NCBI GenBank assembly: GCA_015680685.1
Contig: MNCI01020452.1
Coordinates: forward strand, 312,420 to 376,419
Source: Gnetum montanum
Taxonomy: Eukaryota > Streptophyta > Gnetopsida > Gnetales > Gnetaceae
Direction: 5' to 3'
Length of the DNA stretch: 64,000 nucleotides
Shown: positions 1-10,662 of the stretch, piece after piece
How the letters are laid out: each line of letters begins with the position of its first letter
Numbering within the stretch: position 1 is the stretch's first letter
The notes under the pieces: model-generated
The model's input: only the letters and a program-made list of their open reading frames with translations
What the model was told of the DNA's origin: nothing
Databases searched by the model: none
Made by a program: the position numbers and the translations under genes

Positions 1-69
1 TTCTTTCTTTTTCCTTCTCTCTCAGTCACTACTTTGTTCTCTAGACTCCTCTGCTATTTTTAGGATAGT

Positions 70-1730
70 TTAAAATTTTTTGTCTATGGAGTTCCACATT
101 TGATCCACCTTTGCTAATACTTCTAATGCAAATTTTTGAATGAGCAAAGTCTTTCTATTCATCATCTCTTCAACTGGTGACTCTTCTTCATCTTCGCAAA
201 ATCTAACTTCCTTCTTTTGAAGGGAAGGATCTCTATTGTACTCCTCAACTAATCTTCCTCCTTGGCAACTCACTCCAACAATATTTGTATTTGATGGGCT
301 TTGAGCTCGAATTACCTTCCTTTGGCATAAGTCCCAAGGGTTCTTCACATTTCGTACCTAAGCCCATCTATGAGATGGCATAGTTGTTCCTTTTACAGGT
401 AACCATGGCCAAGGCAATGATGTAATAATGAATAATATCAACCAATGGTAGCATCTAATGGTTCACATCCTCCTTGTTTCCATCCTTGGATTTGCTTATG
501 TAGGTTGGACACTTAGGAGTACGTTTGATACTTATCGTTTAATAGCTCCAACATGGTACTCCATTGACGAATGGATTCTGGTTCTAAGGACTAGTACTAG
601 CTTTCTACTTCCTTGATTAGTGTCCATGGAAATAACTTTAGCTTTTTCCACTTATTTTCTATATTCTGCAAGGCACATGCATCATGGAATGCTTGTAAAT
701 GGTTTTGAGGATTAGCATTGTATCCCCCTTCAAATCATGGGATGTTATTCATGTCTAGTCTTTTGATCCTACTATCTTTCTAGTGTCTTGTTGGAATCCT
801 AATAGCCTTTTCTATATTTAACATACTTTGGGTGATGAGTAGGGGTTCATTGTGATCATGCTGCCTATGGCATCTATGATGCCAATGCTATTCCCTACTC
901 TTCCTTCTTTCGTGATGTGTCTCTTTGGAATGTCCTCATCCCCTTTCTCTACTATTTTGTCAGTGATTTCTATTTCGCCTACCATTTTCCTCATGATCCT
1001 GCCCTTTGTGACTATGTTTAGATCCTAAAGGAGAGGAGGAAGAAGATGATGAAGGTGAAGATGAAGGAGGACTGGAATCATGTTGACGCCTTCCACCTTC
1101 TCTTCAATGGTCATGGCCTCAGTCACGGTTACAATCGTAATGTCCATCATTGTCATGCATTCATGTTTCTTTTCTAGACCCTTTGTGTTTGTTGGTACCA
1201 GAACCTAGGTTATGAATAGTTGAGTGAAGATTTTGATACCCAACTCGTTGACCGAAGTTAAAGAGAGAAACATTATTTTGTGGAAAACCTCATGGGACAA
1301 GTTCACCATCGTCGTTTTTACTTAGGACATACAAGACATCCTAGGAACACTTTCCCTTCATAGATTTGTAATATCTCTCTTGTTGTAGATTCCTCTAGCA
1401 TTATGCATCCATGGGTCAATAATCTCTTGAATCTTATCTATGCACAACGTACTTTGACTGTAAGTGCTACATACTAATTCATGTGAGAGCATGAAGAAGC
1501 ACGTCGAGGATTGAGTGATCGAGAGGTAACACCATGTTGTCTTCTAAATCATGCCATTGTAGTTGTTCATCCTAGTGGAGGATAAATATAAAGTCTAGTA
1601 CATAATCATCAGGATGAGCATATACCATGCGAAACTATTGGGGCACTGGCGGATCATCTTGTGCACCCTACCTCTGATTGTTCATGGTATCGAACCTAGT
1701 TGGTGAAGCACTTTTATAAGAAGGAGACAT
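70..1730 (-). pseudogene. gag: Decayed gag of left-edge gypsy element
   Basis: Gag packages the element's RNA into virus-like particles in the cytoplasm. The minus frame opens with an ATG at 1730 (MSPSYKSAS), has stops within the first 50 codons and continues in broken frames. The N-terminal block with YAHPDDY, FIFILH and WHDLEDN matches the gag start of elements A, B and C. An open stretch at 70-348 carries EEYNRDPSLQKKEVRF and then LLIQKFALEVLAKVDQMW, matching the C-terminal part of gag in B and C just before the Cys-rich motif. Stops and shifts make it non-functional. Exact limits are approximate because the frame changes several times. Confidence 0.75.
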
Positions 1731-1847
1731 GATTGATTACTGACTGTACAGTACTCTTCTTTAGTGATTGTAGGATAGTTAACCTTAAGTATTCATTCCA
1801 ACAATGGAAGGACTTCCTAAGTTCTAATCAACCTACAAACAACAAAA

Positions 1848-1865
1848 TCCCCAATGACAATGCCA
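1848..1865 (-). other. Primer binding site (tRNA-Asp type)
   Basis: On the minus strand the site reads TGGCATTGTCATTGGGGA, one base after the LTR end. Compared with the usual plant tRNA-Asp complement TGGCGCCGTTGCCGGGGA, all seven differences are transitions. Confidence 0.75.
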
Positions 1866-1866
1866 A

Positions 1867-2713
1867 TGATGAGTGGCAAGGTACCCTTACACCCAACCAC
1901 ATGAATACAAGTGTTCACACATGATCCAGTTAAACTCTGAGGATTAAGTGCTTATGCATCTACAGAGAAAAAGGATGAGTTATGTAATCATTGCCTTCCC
2001 AAGCTTACTTCTAAGGCACAATTTTATGGTTAAGTAAACTTGAGATATATGATTTTTTATGTTTTTTATATTTTCTATCTTGGTTTCTTAAGTGTGTGAA
2101 ATGAAAATATTTAGTTAACTAATGGGTTTTTGTAACTCTAATGTTAATTGAATCCTAACACCAACATTCGTTCCCATGCTTTGAACACATCTTTAACTAG
2201 TATAACACTAATGGGATTACCAAATGTTAGTCGTTACTGGGTTACCAAGTGTTCTATGTCTGCTCAAAGTGGTCATGCTGAGTCTACTAATTTGTTGATA
2301 ATTAATAATTCTATAGAAATAACATTGATTAACTAATAAAATCATCAAATAATATTAAATAACATTAAATGAAATAGTTAAGCTATACTAAATGTTGCAA
2401 GGTTTCTCACAAAGTTTGTCTTGATTTCCAAACACAAGGTGTGGTGAGGTACACAATGCTCAAATAAAGATCCATTCACTCTATGGCTTCTACTATGGGC
2501 AGTTAGAAATAATTCTAACTCTAGAAGAGAAAAAACTACAAGAGTTTAGCTAAAGGATTGAAAAATACTATGCAAAACTAAGCACCCCTATCTCTTATTT
2601 ATAGACAATGAGATAGGCTTTGACATCATGTGTCTAATGTTGGGGATCTGATGTCACTTGGCTGATTCGATATCATGTATCCAATATCGGGTTGCTTATT
2701 TGGTGACTCATCA
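1867..2713 (-). repeat. 5' LTR of left-edge gypsy element (847 bp)
   Basis: In plus coordinates it begins TGATGAGTGG and ends GGTGACTCATCA, so on its own strand it runs TGATGAGTCA to CCACTCATCA. A TATA-like TATAAATA lies on the minus strand at 2596-2603. The upstream part (2610-2700) is rich in GATGTC and GATATC words, like the LTRs of F and A. The assignment rests on the primer site beside it and on similarity to the paired LTRs at 6621 and 12546. Confidence 0.85.
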
Positions 2714-2718
2714 ATAAG

Positions 2719-2948
2719 GATCTAGCCAAAGAAGAAAATAAGAAGAAGAAGAAGATATTACAAAGAAGTGATTTGTAATGATTTTATTAAATACCAAGAG
2801 TGGTTGCAAAATATGAATAATACAATTATAAAAGATGTACAATGATGAGTTTGTTTAATCAATGAACCATATGACAAGTTTACTTGTAACCTAAATGTTC
2901 CTTATGTAATTAGAGTTTTTCAAGGGACATAAAACCAAAACTCTAACA
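2719..2948 (+). repeat. Partial 5' LTR of element E
   Basis: This stretch aligns with the end of the 3' LTR at 5567-5800 (shared GGATCTAG, ATACCAAGAGT and AATCAATGAACCAT blocks). It ends in AACTCTAACA directly before the primer site. The left part is missing because a gypsy element inserted at 2713. Confidence 0.8.
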
Positions 2949-2960
2949 TGGTATTAGAGT
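2949..2960 (+). other. Primer binding site (tRNA-iMet type)
   Basis: TGGTATTAGAGT directly follows the LTR end. It differs from the plant initiator-Met complement TGGTATCAGAGC by two C-to-T transitions, which supports a copia-type element. Confidence 0.75.
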
Positions 2961-3266
2961 GTAGTTGGAAATTAATTATTAGGATAAGTAGTTATAGAGG
3001 AAACAAAACTAGAAAAATAATTACCAAAATTAGAGTGAAATGATGTGTCAAATGGTTACAACAATTCATAAACAAATGATAGTTATATAAGACAATTATA
3101 CAAGATTGTTAATCAATTTAACACTATATTTGGAGGTAGGAGTTTAAGGAATAACAACATAGAATGATATACCATAGAAGCATAAGAAAGCATAAGAATC
3201 AAAGTATAGGAAAAAGGAACATGATAAGACATGGAGTAAGTTTGTGACCAAATTAAACTTTTAAAA

Positions 3267-4440
3267 GTGACCTTTGAAAGAATGTCAAAATCTCCTATGA
3301 TGTTAGTAGATCATCTACTTCTTAATCATCATATAAAGTACATCATATACATACTCCTACAAATGGAAGACAAACTAGATGTGTTGGTACAATACCTAAA
3401 GACAAAGAAAGATTCCAAAAGAAGCTATATTAACAAACAAAGACAAGATAACAACAACAAAAAAAGACAAGAAAAAAGACCTTATGATCATAATCAAAGG
3501 CCCAAAACTAAGCTTCAATATCCTAAGCCCCAAAGGTCCAATTTCTTTAAACCCTATTATCCAAGATTGCATGATGTCAAGTCTATCCTTCATAATATAT
3601 GGAAGAAATAAGTTAAGTTATTATAAAACTTAACTTAAATCTTACCTGTATTTATAAATTATTAGGAGCATAACATTATTTATCCTCTATCCAAATTCCT
3701 TGTTTATTTTATTGAAATAATAAGAAGAAGCTTTGGAAAGAATTAGTTGAACATTGGAGTAAAGATGTAGATGCAACAATCAAAATAGGAGTATAGTATT
3801 AGTTGAACACTGGGAAGCATAATGTGCTAAACAATCATGAGCTTATACGAGCTGATGTATATCTCTATGTTAAATCTATGATCCATTATGCATCATTTAG
3901 GTAGGTAGAGGATAGCAAATATGATGAAATATCAGTGGCCATCAAGAGCCTATCATTGATAGAGAAGGTGAAAGAAGAATGAGAAACTACTTTGCAAACT
4001 TAGATCAGTAAATATGACAAGATAAAAGTATATTTTCAAAAATTTACATAGATAGTAGAATAATACAAGACATATAGTAGGCCCAAACTATAGCTACTGG
4101 ATTAAGAACTAAGTTAAGGAGATCCATTTATGAATGTACTAGAAGATGAGGTTATGAAGATTAAAGAACAACACTTACAAGAAAACAAAGAGCTATAGAA
4201 TAAAGCTCTTCATGTAAAACAAAAAGTAAAAAATCTTTGTAAGATTAATCAAGAATTATGAATGGAGCATCAAACATTACAAGTCAAGATCCAAGAAGCT
4301 AAGTAAAGGATGTATGCTACAAATTCATGAATAAAAGGATATTAATAGTAGCTCATCTTGAAAGACAATAAAGCTATGGCCTACCAAGGAGAACTTTTAG
4401 AGATACGAAGGAAAATGGAAGCACTCAAGGCATCCATGAA
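3267..4440 (+). pseudogene. Element E internal ORF remnants: basic and coiled-coil protein
   Basis: No known domain is recognised. An open frame at 3267-3611 encodes 114 residues; its C-terminal two thirds are very rich in Lys, Arg, Asn and Gln (KRSYINKQRQDNNNKKRQ), which could be a nucleic-acid-binding gag tail. A second, interrupted frame from about 3900 to 4440 encodes Glu/Lys/Leu-rich heptad-like sequence (EDEVMKIKEQHLQENKEL, then KVKNLCKINQEL), typical of a coiled coil. Both have stops or frameshifts. The pair may be remains of one structural protein of a non-autonomous element. Pol motifs are absent. Confidence 0.4.
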
Positions 4441-4886
4441 GCTGTAGCAACAAGAAGTACTAACCTAGAATCATCACAAGCTATACTAAAAGTTGAAGTG
4501 CTTCCTCCCTCCACTTTTGAACTATCATCTATTGTTATTTTTGGTGTGCCACAAGAAACAACAGATCTCCCACCTACATCTGAGTCATCCCTTGTCATGG
4601 AAATGGATTCCATACTATCCATTCCCTAAATTATCATTTCATGATGTGTATTTTCTTTTAAGACTAATGAAGAACATGTGTTCCTTATGTCCAATTTGTG
4701 CTACACTATTTGTTATTTCTACAAACTTGTGAGTGAAGGGAAGTAATTCCATCAATTATTATCAATGTATAATACTTTGCGACTAGACATCATGAAGTAT
4801 TTTATGATTCATAAAATAATATTAACCACTCATCAACTTCGCAAGAAATAACAAACAGAATTATGAAACTAATACTTGAAAGGGAG

Positions 4887-5800
4887 TGTTAGAATATGAT
4901 TATAATATGATGTATAATCATGAGTTTTGTAACTATTCAATATTTTTCATAATCACATATAAATAATTTGTAACAAAAAGAAGTAAATTATATTACAAAA
5001 ATCATCATAACCTATCCATGGAATATAAGTAGATGTCAATTAATCACAAAAATATCTGTGAAAAAGATAGATGTGGTAAGGAACAATTGGAAGTTAAGAA
5101 GATATATGTGTAAACAATGATAAATCATAAGAGAAAAGATTGAATGTAGTATCATACATAAGAGAATCAAAATCAGAACTACAAGGAATCAAAGTTACAT
5201 GTCCAAAGTAAAGAAACAATCTTCATTAAGAAATATAATGAAATACAATTGTCATTATGGTCAATAGAATTTGTAAATACAATCTAAGATTAAAAGGATA
5301 AAAAAATGATTCATAAGTAGAAAAGGTGAGAAGAATCAAGTTTCCTAAATAGTAAAAAGAGATCTAGGATGAGTGATTCATAATTTGGTCTAGTTTCTTG
5401 AAAAAGGTAGAGAAGATCATTCGAAAGAGTGATAAGCTATGAATGAGGTAATAGTCCATAATAGGTTGAGTTGTGGATCACTGAATGAGTCCATGAGGAT
5501 CCAAATTATGTAAGACTAAGCAATGAGGAAAACTCCTAAAAAACTTATCACAAGTAATAGGAAAAGGTAAGCTTCGTAAGGATCTAGTGAAAGAAGAAAA
5601 TGAATAAGATGTTACCAAGAAGTGATTCATAATGAGTCTATTAGATACCAAGAGTAACTATATAATATGAATAATACATTTACAAAAAATGTATAATGAT
5701 AAGTTTTTTTAATCAATGAACCATGTGTTAAGTTTAGTCATAACCTAAACAATCCTTATATAATTAGAGTTGTCAAAGAGATGTGAAACTAAAACTCTCA
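4887..5800 (+). repeat. 3' LTR of element E (914 bp)
   Basis: It starts TGTTAGAATATG after the purine tract GAAAGGGAG (about 4878-4886) and ends AACTCTCA at 5800. The last 230 bp pair with 2719-2948. Confidence 0.8.
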
Positions 5801-6615
5801 TAATTATACATTTATAGAATGTGTAAAAGATATATAAGATCAAGAAGGAAAATCACATTCCCTAAAGTAGAAACATTATAATTTTATGTAGATATAATAT
5901 CTAAAATAACACTAGGTAAATTTCATAAGAGAAGTATTAAGGAACTAATGCTTACTAAGGTCCAGTGAAGGATTCAAGTATATGCATATAAGATAGTGAA
6001 CTATATTGGAATACAAATAGAGACTTATATAGATTTTTAAAGATATTTGACTCAAATAAAATTTGGACCAATATAATTTTCCATGCTTTCTTAAAATTCT
6101 TGGCTAGGGCATGAGATATGCCCTAGCTAATTAACTAGTTACACTTGATACTTATTGAATTTATAGTATATGCTAGGAACAAGATGCATACTAGTAGAAT
6201 CATAGTGCAAATGGTAGTTACAATATAGAAATGGATGAAATAGCTTTATGGAATTGTCCATTTCTAATACATCTTATAAAAATTAAATTCATCCTCATCA
6301 AATAATAAGCCTCACAACTAATATACACAACTGTATCTAAAGATCTTCAATAGGCATCAAAAGGTTGTTGTCTATGAAAATTTGACATGTCAAAATTGAT
6401 ATCAAACAAACATCAAATAACATATAACTTAGAAAAATATTAACACAAAAAAACAAAAACATATCTTTAGAAGCTCTCATAAATAGTTTCCTTCTAAGGT
6501 ACCTCAACAAGGGAGATATAGGTTTTCTTAATTCATCTAAATATAATGAGCGCTAAACTAAAAAAAATATTTGTGGAAATTTATCAAATAAAAACATGAA
6601 ATACCATATGTATCC
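5801..6615. other. AT-rich stretch without recognisable gene
   Basis: Only short, stop-filled frames are present and no repeat family was recognised. It is the older sequence into which element F inserted, and it continues at 13414. Confidence 0.6.
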
Positions 6616-6620
6616 ACATA

Positions 6621-6871
6621 TGATGAGTGGCTAGGTACCCCTACACGCAACCATATGAATACGAGCATTTCACACACGATCTAGTCGAACTCTGCAGATG
6701 GGCTAGTTGTGGTATCTAGACAGTTACTCGTAGGTTGCAGTTCGTTGTCTTCTCACTTGGACTAGTATTAGCTTTGTTACATATGGTTTAGTCCAGAGTG
6801 AGGTGTATGATGTGTTTCTACACTAGTACTACTCCTGAGTATGATGGAAAATAATATTAATTAAACTAGGA

Positions 6872-6918
<47 letters not shown>

Positions 6919-7571
6919 TAAGCTAGCTTAAGTGCGATGAGCATCTATTCCTCAATCATCCGTACACATGTTGGACCTTGTGCATGACTACCATTGGGAT
7001 TACCAAGCGTAGATCCTAGGTATGCTACTGGGTTACCAAGTAGTCACACTTAAATGCTCATAATCAAGTCGTACTCATTCGGCATTTAACAAGAGTTTAG
7101 GATGAAGAGATATTAACTAAGAAAGTAGTAAATAAAAATTAAGTAAATAATAAAACTAAGTGAATGCTACAATGATGAAGTAATCTCAATATTTATTTCT
7201 AGTCATGTGCATGTCCAAGTACATCACACTCGAATAAGGATGTTGTACAATTACAATCACCACACTGTCGGCATGCACTGGGAGGAAAGGGTTGAGAGGA
7301 ACTTAAACTTAAAAACTTACAATAAAATCTAAGAAATAATGCCCAAAACCAAGTGTGCCATCTTTTATTTATAGACATTGTGGCAGGTTGTGATATCAGG
7401 TACGCAATATCACGGGGGCGGACATGATATCATAGATGCGATATCACCTATGCGATATTGTGATTGATGCGATATCATGACTCTAATAACTAGGCTTGAC
7501 AAACCATATCTTGTATCAGGGCTCCAATAATAGGGCTCTGATAACTGGGCCTGACAGACCATGACTCACCA
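6621..7571 (-). repeat. 3' LTR of element F (951 bp)
   Basis: In plus coordinates it runs from TGATGAGTGG to CATGACTCACCA and matches 12546-13408 along its length. It is longer because of a bigger GA microsatellite and extra GATATCA-type repeats at 7390-7480. The minus-strand TATAAATA lies at 7366-7373. Confidence 0.9.
6873..6916. repeat. (GA)n microsatellite inside LTR
   Basis: About 21 uninterrupted GA dinucleotides. The corresponding place in the 5' LTR (about 12794-12815) has only about half as many, so the array changed length after insertion. Confidence 0.95.
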
Positions 7572-7583
7572 TACCCCCATGAT
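7572..7583 (-). other. Polypurine tract of element F
   Basis: On the minus strand ATCATGGGGGTA abuts the LTR start TGGTGAGTCA. The same context, a GATGAGTTTTCATT block and then a G-run, precedes the 3' LTRs of A and B. Confidence 0.65.
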
Positions 7584-7754
7584 TGAATGAAAACTCATCC
7601 TCGAGTTAAAGTGAGAACAAGCTCCATTGATTACATAGTGGATAGGTATGGGATTATTGACTAACTAGAATGGATTCATGTTGTACTATGGAGTTAGAAA
7701 AAAATTGAGACACAACACAAAAGAAAATCCTATGATTACAAAATTGGATGGAAC

Positions 7755-8521
7755 TCATGTAGTTCCTAGTGGTGGTGGCTTCTCCCTGGGTGTCTTTCCA
7801 TTTTCTTGTACTCCAGGTCTTGGGATTTGATGGTGTTGAAGTATGGCCTGGAGTTTCTCCTCTTGTAAGGCCTTGAGTGCCTTGGTGTGTGTGTAAGTTT
7901 GCAGTTGTGCCATAGAGGAATCCTAGTTAGCCTTCTCTTTTTCTTCTACCACCCTTTCATTCTCTGTCAATAGTCTATTAAGTTGCTGGGTTCTGAAAGT
8001 GTCCAACTAGTTCTAAGCAAACTTTGGCCTTGTATTTGAAAGGTTTAATACTTCTAAAATGGCTTGAATAGAGAAATCAATAGTCACACCACAATTGTTA
8101 ACCGTGGTGCCTTCTTCTTTATTGTGCCAAAATTAGTAAGTTTCCCTTAAGTACTAGGCACTGCTTTCAAAGAGGGTAGGCCATATGGGGACCCTTTGAG
8201 GTGATCCCTAACGGCCTCTAAAGCAAATTCTATGAAAGGTTCAAAGTTTAATTCCATTATCACTACAGTGAATATGGACCTTTCATGGATGGTATGAACA
8301 CAATCTTGGGGAAACATGAGATATCGTCCATGTTCAGACATTGTTGTAGCTCCTCCTTCCACCTGTCTTGATTGTACAGTAGTAGGGACATCTTGGTGGA
8401 TACTAAATGATTGTTCCTCCTGCTCTACATGTTGTTTAGTAGGAACTTGTCCTTCACCTCTCCTTGGTAGTTTGATCACACCTTGATCAGGACCATCCTG
8501 TTGTCTACGTTTCAGGGTCAT
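7755..8521 (-). pseudogene. Unknown coiled-coil ORF of element F
   Basis: The function is not recognised. An ATG at 8521 opens a 124-codon frame (MTLKRRQQDGPDQG, then VIKLPRRGEG). After a stop and frame change near 8147, a second frame continues with stops to 7755. It contains LNRLLTENERVVEEKEKAN and ALKALQEEKLQAILQHH, a probable coiled coil, and ends in a Pro-rich tail (KTPREKPPPLGTT). Its place between the coding region and the 3' LTR matches that of the accessory coiled-coil ORF in elements B and C, but no clear sequence match was seen. It may be an element-specific structural or env-position protein, now broken. Confidence 0.45.
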
Positions 8522-8529
8522 CTACAATC

Positions 8530-10650
8530 ACACGGGGCCAATCATTAGTAAGGTTGTTACCAAAGTTAGGTTATACCTTATTGCTTGCCTTAATAGATTT
8601 ACTTTATTTCCATGTGGTGTTAATTATTGGAAGAACATGTTCCTGAAAGATTATAATGTTGAGTCCTCTTTGCGTAGGTGGTTTACAAATTTAATTTTCT
8701 GGTATAGCTAAAGGGATGAAATTATTTTTAACACATTTTATTCTTAATTTTACAACAAATTACCCTTAAAGATGTCCTTTGGGTGATGATGAATTTCAAA
8801 AAATTTATGCTCTATTTAGCATGTGCCCCTTCTCCATGACTAAGTTAAACACTCCGGGTTCAAGTAGGTTCAAATGGAATGAAAATCGGAGTACCAGCAA
8901 GTGAGTTATGGATATGAAAGTAAGGGACATGTAATCGTGAGTCGCAGAGAGGAATTTGAAAAACTTCCCTTGCGTGAATAGTTGCAAATGATGTTGATTA
9001 GCATAAGAGGGTCATGTATATATATTTTCATCGAAGTTAGGGCACTTAGAGAATGTACTAAATTTTTTATATTTTTTTGAAATTAAATGATGTAAACTAA
9101 GAACATCTGGATGATTGTTAAGGGGTTTTAGGGTAATTCAACTAGTTCTAAAGGCATGAAAATTATGATGGTATGGAATTTATCAATAAGGACCTCAGAT
9201 GGTAGAGAAAAAGGCTATGTGATGGTTCATAGGAATGTTAAATCAGAGGGATAGTAATAAGGGAAAGAAAATTATTGGAAATATGCTAAGGGTAATAAAT
9301 GATGTGTGGAAGATCGATCATGAGTGCAAATTACAAAAATTACGCAAGTGGTCCTCCCCAAAGTAGGTTCCAACCTTTAATGCCCTTGCGTAACCACACT
9401 TAAAAGTGTCCATGGGCACTTAAAGGGTTAAATGTAATCCACACTAATTCCACAAAACACACACATGTAAATATCACTAGAATGAGGTAAGAATTCTAAT
9501 ATACACACAACACTAGCTACAATTACACGAACAGTGAGATGAGATGAACTATAGAAGGGATTGTAGAGATTGGGACATGAGGTAACTGACCTAGGGCATA
9601 GTGAATCCTGTGTGTAATGCATGATTAAGATGTCATTAACCCATTTTTCCAAGATCAGGACCAAGTCCATTCCTCTAATCAGTGACACCACATTTTTTCA
9701 TCCCATGATGAGTGACTATGAGAGTACCAGAACAACACGGCATACGATCACTTGGCATTTTGTTCAATGGAGGAGAGATTTTTGTTTTGTGGCACTTCCT
9801 TTTTTTTCTTTTCTTTTCTTTTTCTTTTCTTCTCTTTCTTTTTTTTCTCTTTACTAAATCCAGAGAAGTTGCCAACCTTCAAGCATGGTTGCATGTCTTT
9901 CCAGTGGGACCCCCTAGAATAGCATTGGATTTTTGAGTGCCCTTTTGATTACTCTTGCTCCCATTTTTCATTAGATCTACAAGGATCTTAGTACAACCAC
10001 ATTGCATGATAACTTCCACAAACGTCACCAAAGAGAATCCTCAAGTCCCCTTGGTGTCACACCCTAATCATTCCCTCTTGGTCCATCCTTCTTCATTCTG
10101 GGTACAATGAACATAAAATTAAGTTCAAGTTTTAAGAATGTCAAGAATATCATTGTACCCTCAAACAGAACCTCTTATTTGTAGAATGGATGAGTGGGTG
10201 TAATGGGCTCACTATCCAACTAATTGATCGTTAGAGACTCGATAACATAGAATACACCTCAACCAATGAGCCACATGAGCGTTTTATTTGTAGATGAGAT
10301 TACTTATATATAAAAAAAGTAAAAAGACCAAAAGACAAAAAGATAAAACAAGAAATTGAAAAATGAATAACTGGAAAACAAAAAGTTGTAAAATTAAAGA
10401 AAATGAAAAATATTTATTAATCCTACTTGTTATTAAAATGGGGGATATCCCTCAAGTGGTTGAGGATGGCAAGGATTAATAAATGAAAGATGAGGATCCT
10501 TGCATGTTGGAAATATTGGGACCTAGTCATACTTACCCCATTGAGGTTCACACACTGATTATAGTAAGCATAGTGGGGAAATTTATAAGATGTAATTTCT
10601 AGATAACGAGTTGACCCACTATGATAATTGGGACCATTATATGGTATGGA
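8530..10650. other. Element F internal spacer
   Basis: About 2.1 kb between gag and the downstream ORF, where PR-RT-RNase H-IN would sit in an autonomous relative. Only short frames and a C/T-rich run at 9796-9855 are seen. It shows no pol motif on either strand. Confidence 0.6.
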
Positions 10651-10662
10651 AGGATCAGGATG

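Larger units (their letters stand above)
1..2713 (-). mobile_element. Left-edge Ty3/gypsy element, cut by window edge
   Basis: This is a minus-strand gypsy-type LTR retrotransposon. Its 5' LTR lies at the right (1867-2713), followed in minus direction by a tRNA-Asp-type primer site and a decayed gag running to the left edge. The rest of the element and its 3' LTR lie outside the window. It sits inside the 5' LTR of a copia-like element, whose sequence resumes after 2713. The expected right TSD would be ATAAG at 2714-2718, but the left copy cannot be seen. LTR ends, primer site and gag match the complete elements A, B and C in this window, so the family call is firm. Confidence 0.85.
2719..5800 (+). 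mobile_element. Non-autonomous copia-like element E (5' end outside window)
   Basis: The end of a 5' LTR (2719-2948) and a full 3' LTR (4887-5800) flank an internal region of only 1.9 kb. A tRNA-iMet-type primer site follows the 5' LTR, and a purine tract precedes the 3' LTR. No protease, integrase, RT or RNase H motif is visible in the internal region. It resembles the large non-autonomous derivatives of plant copia elements. The first part of its 5' LTR is displaced beyond the left edge by the gypsy insertion. Confidence 0.75.

Noticed and set aside
9675-9875. Lys/Arg-rich minus frame and its Phe-rich plus partner
   Set aside because: Both result from a C/T-rich low-complexity run at 9796-9855.
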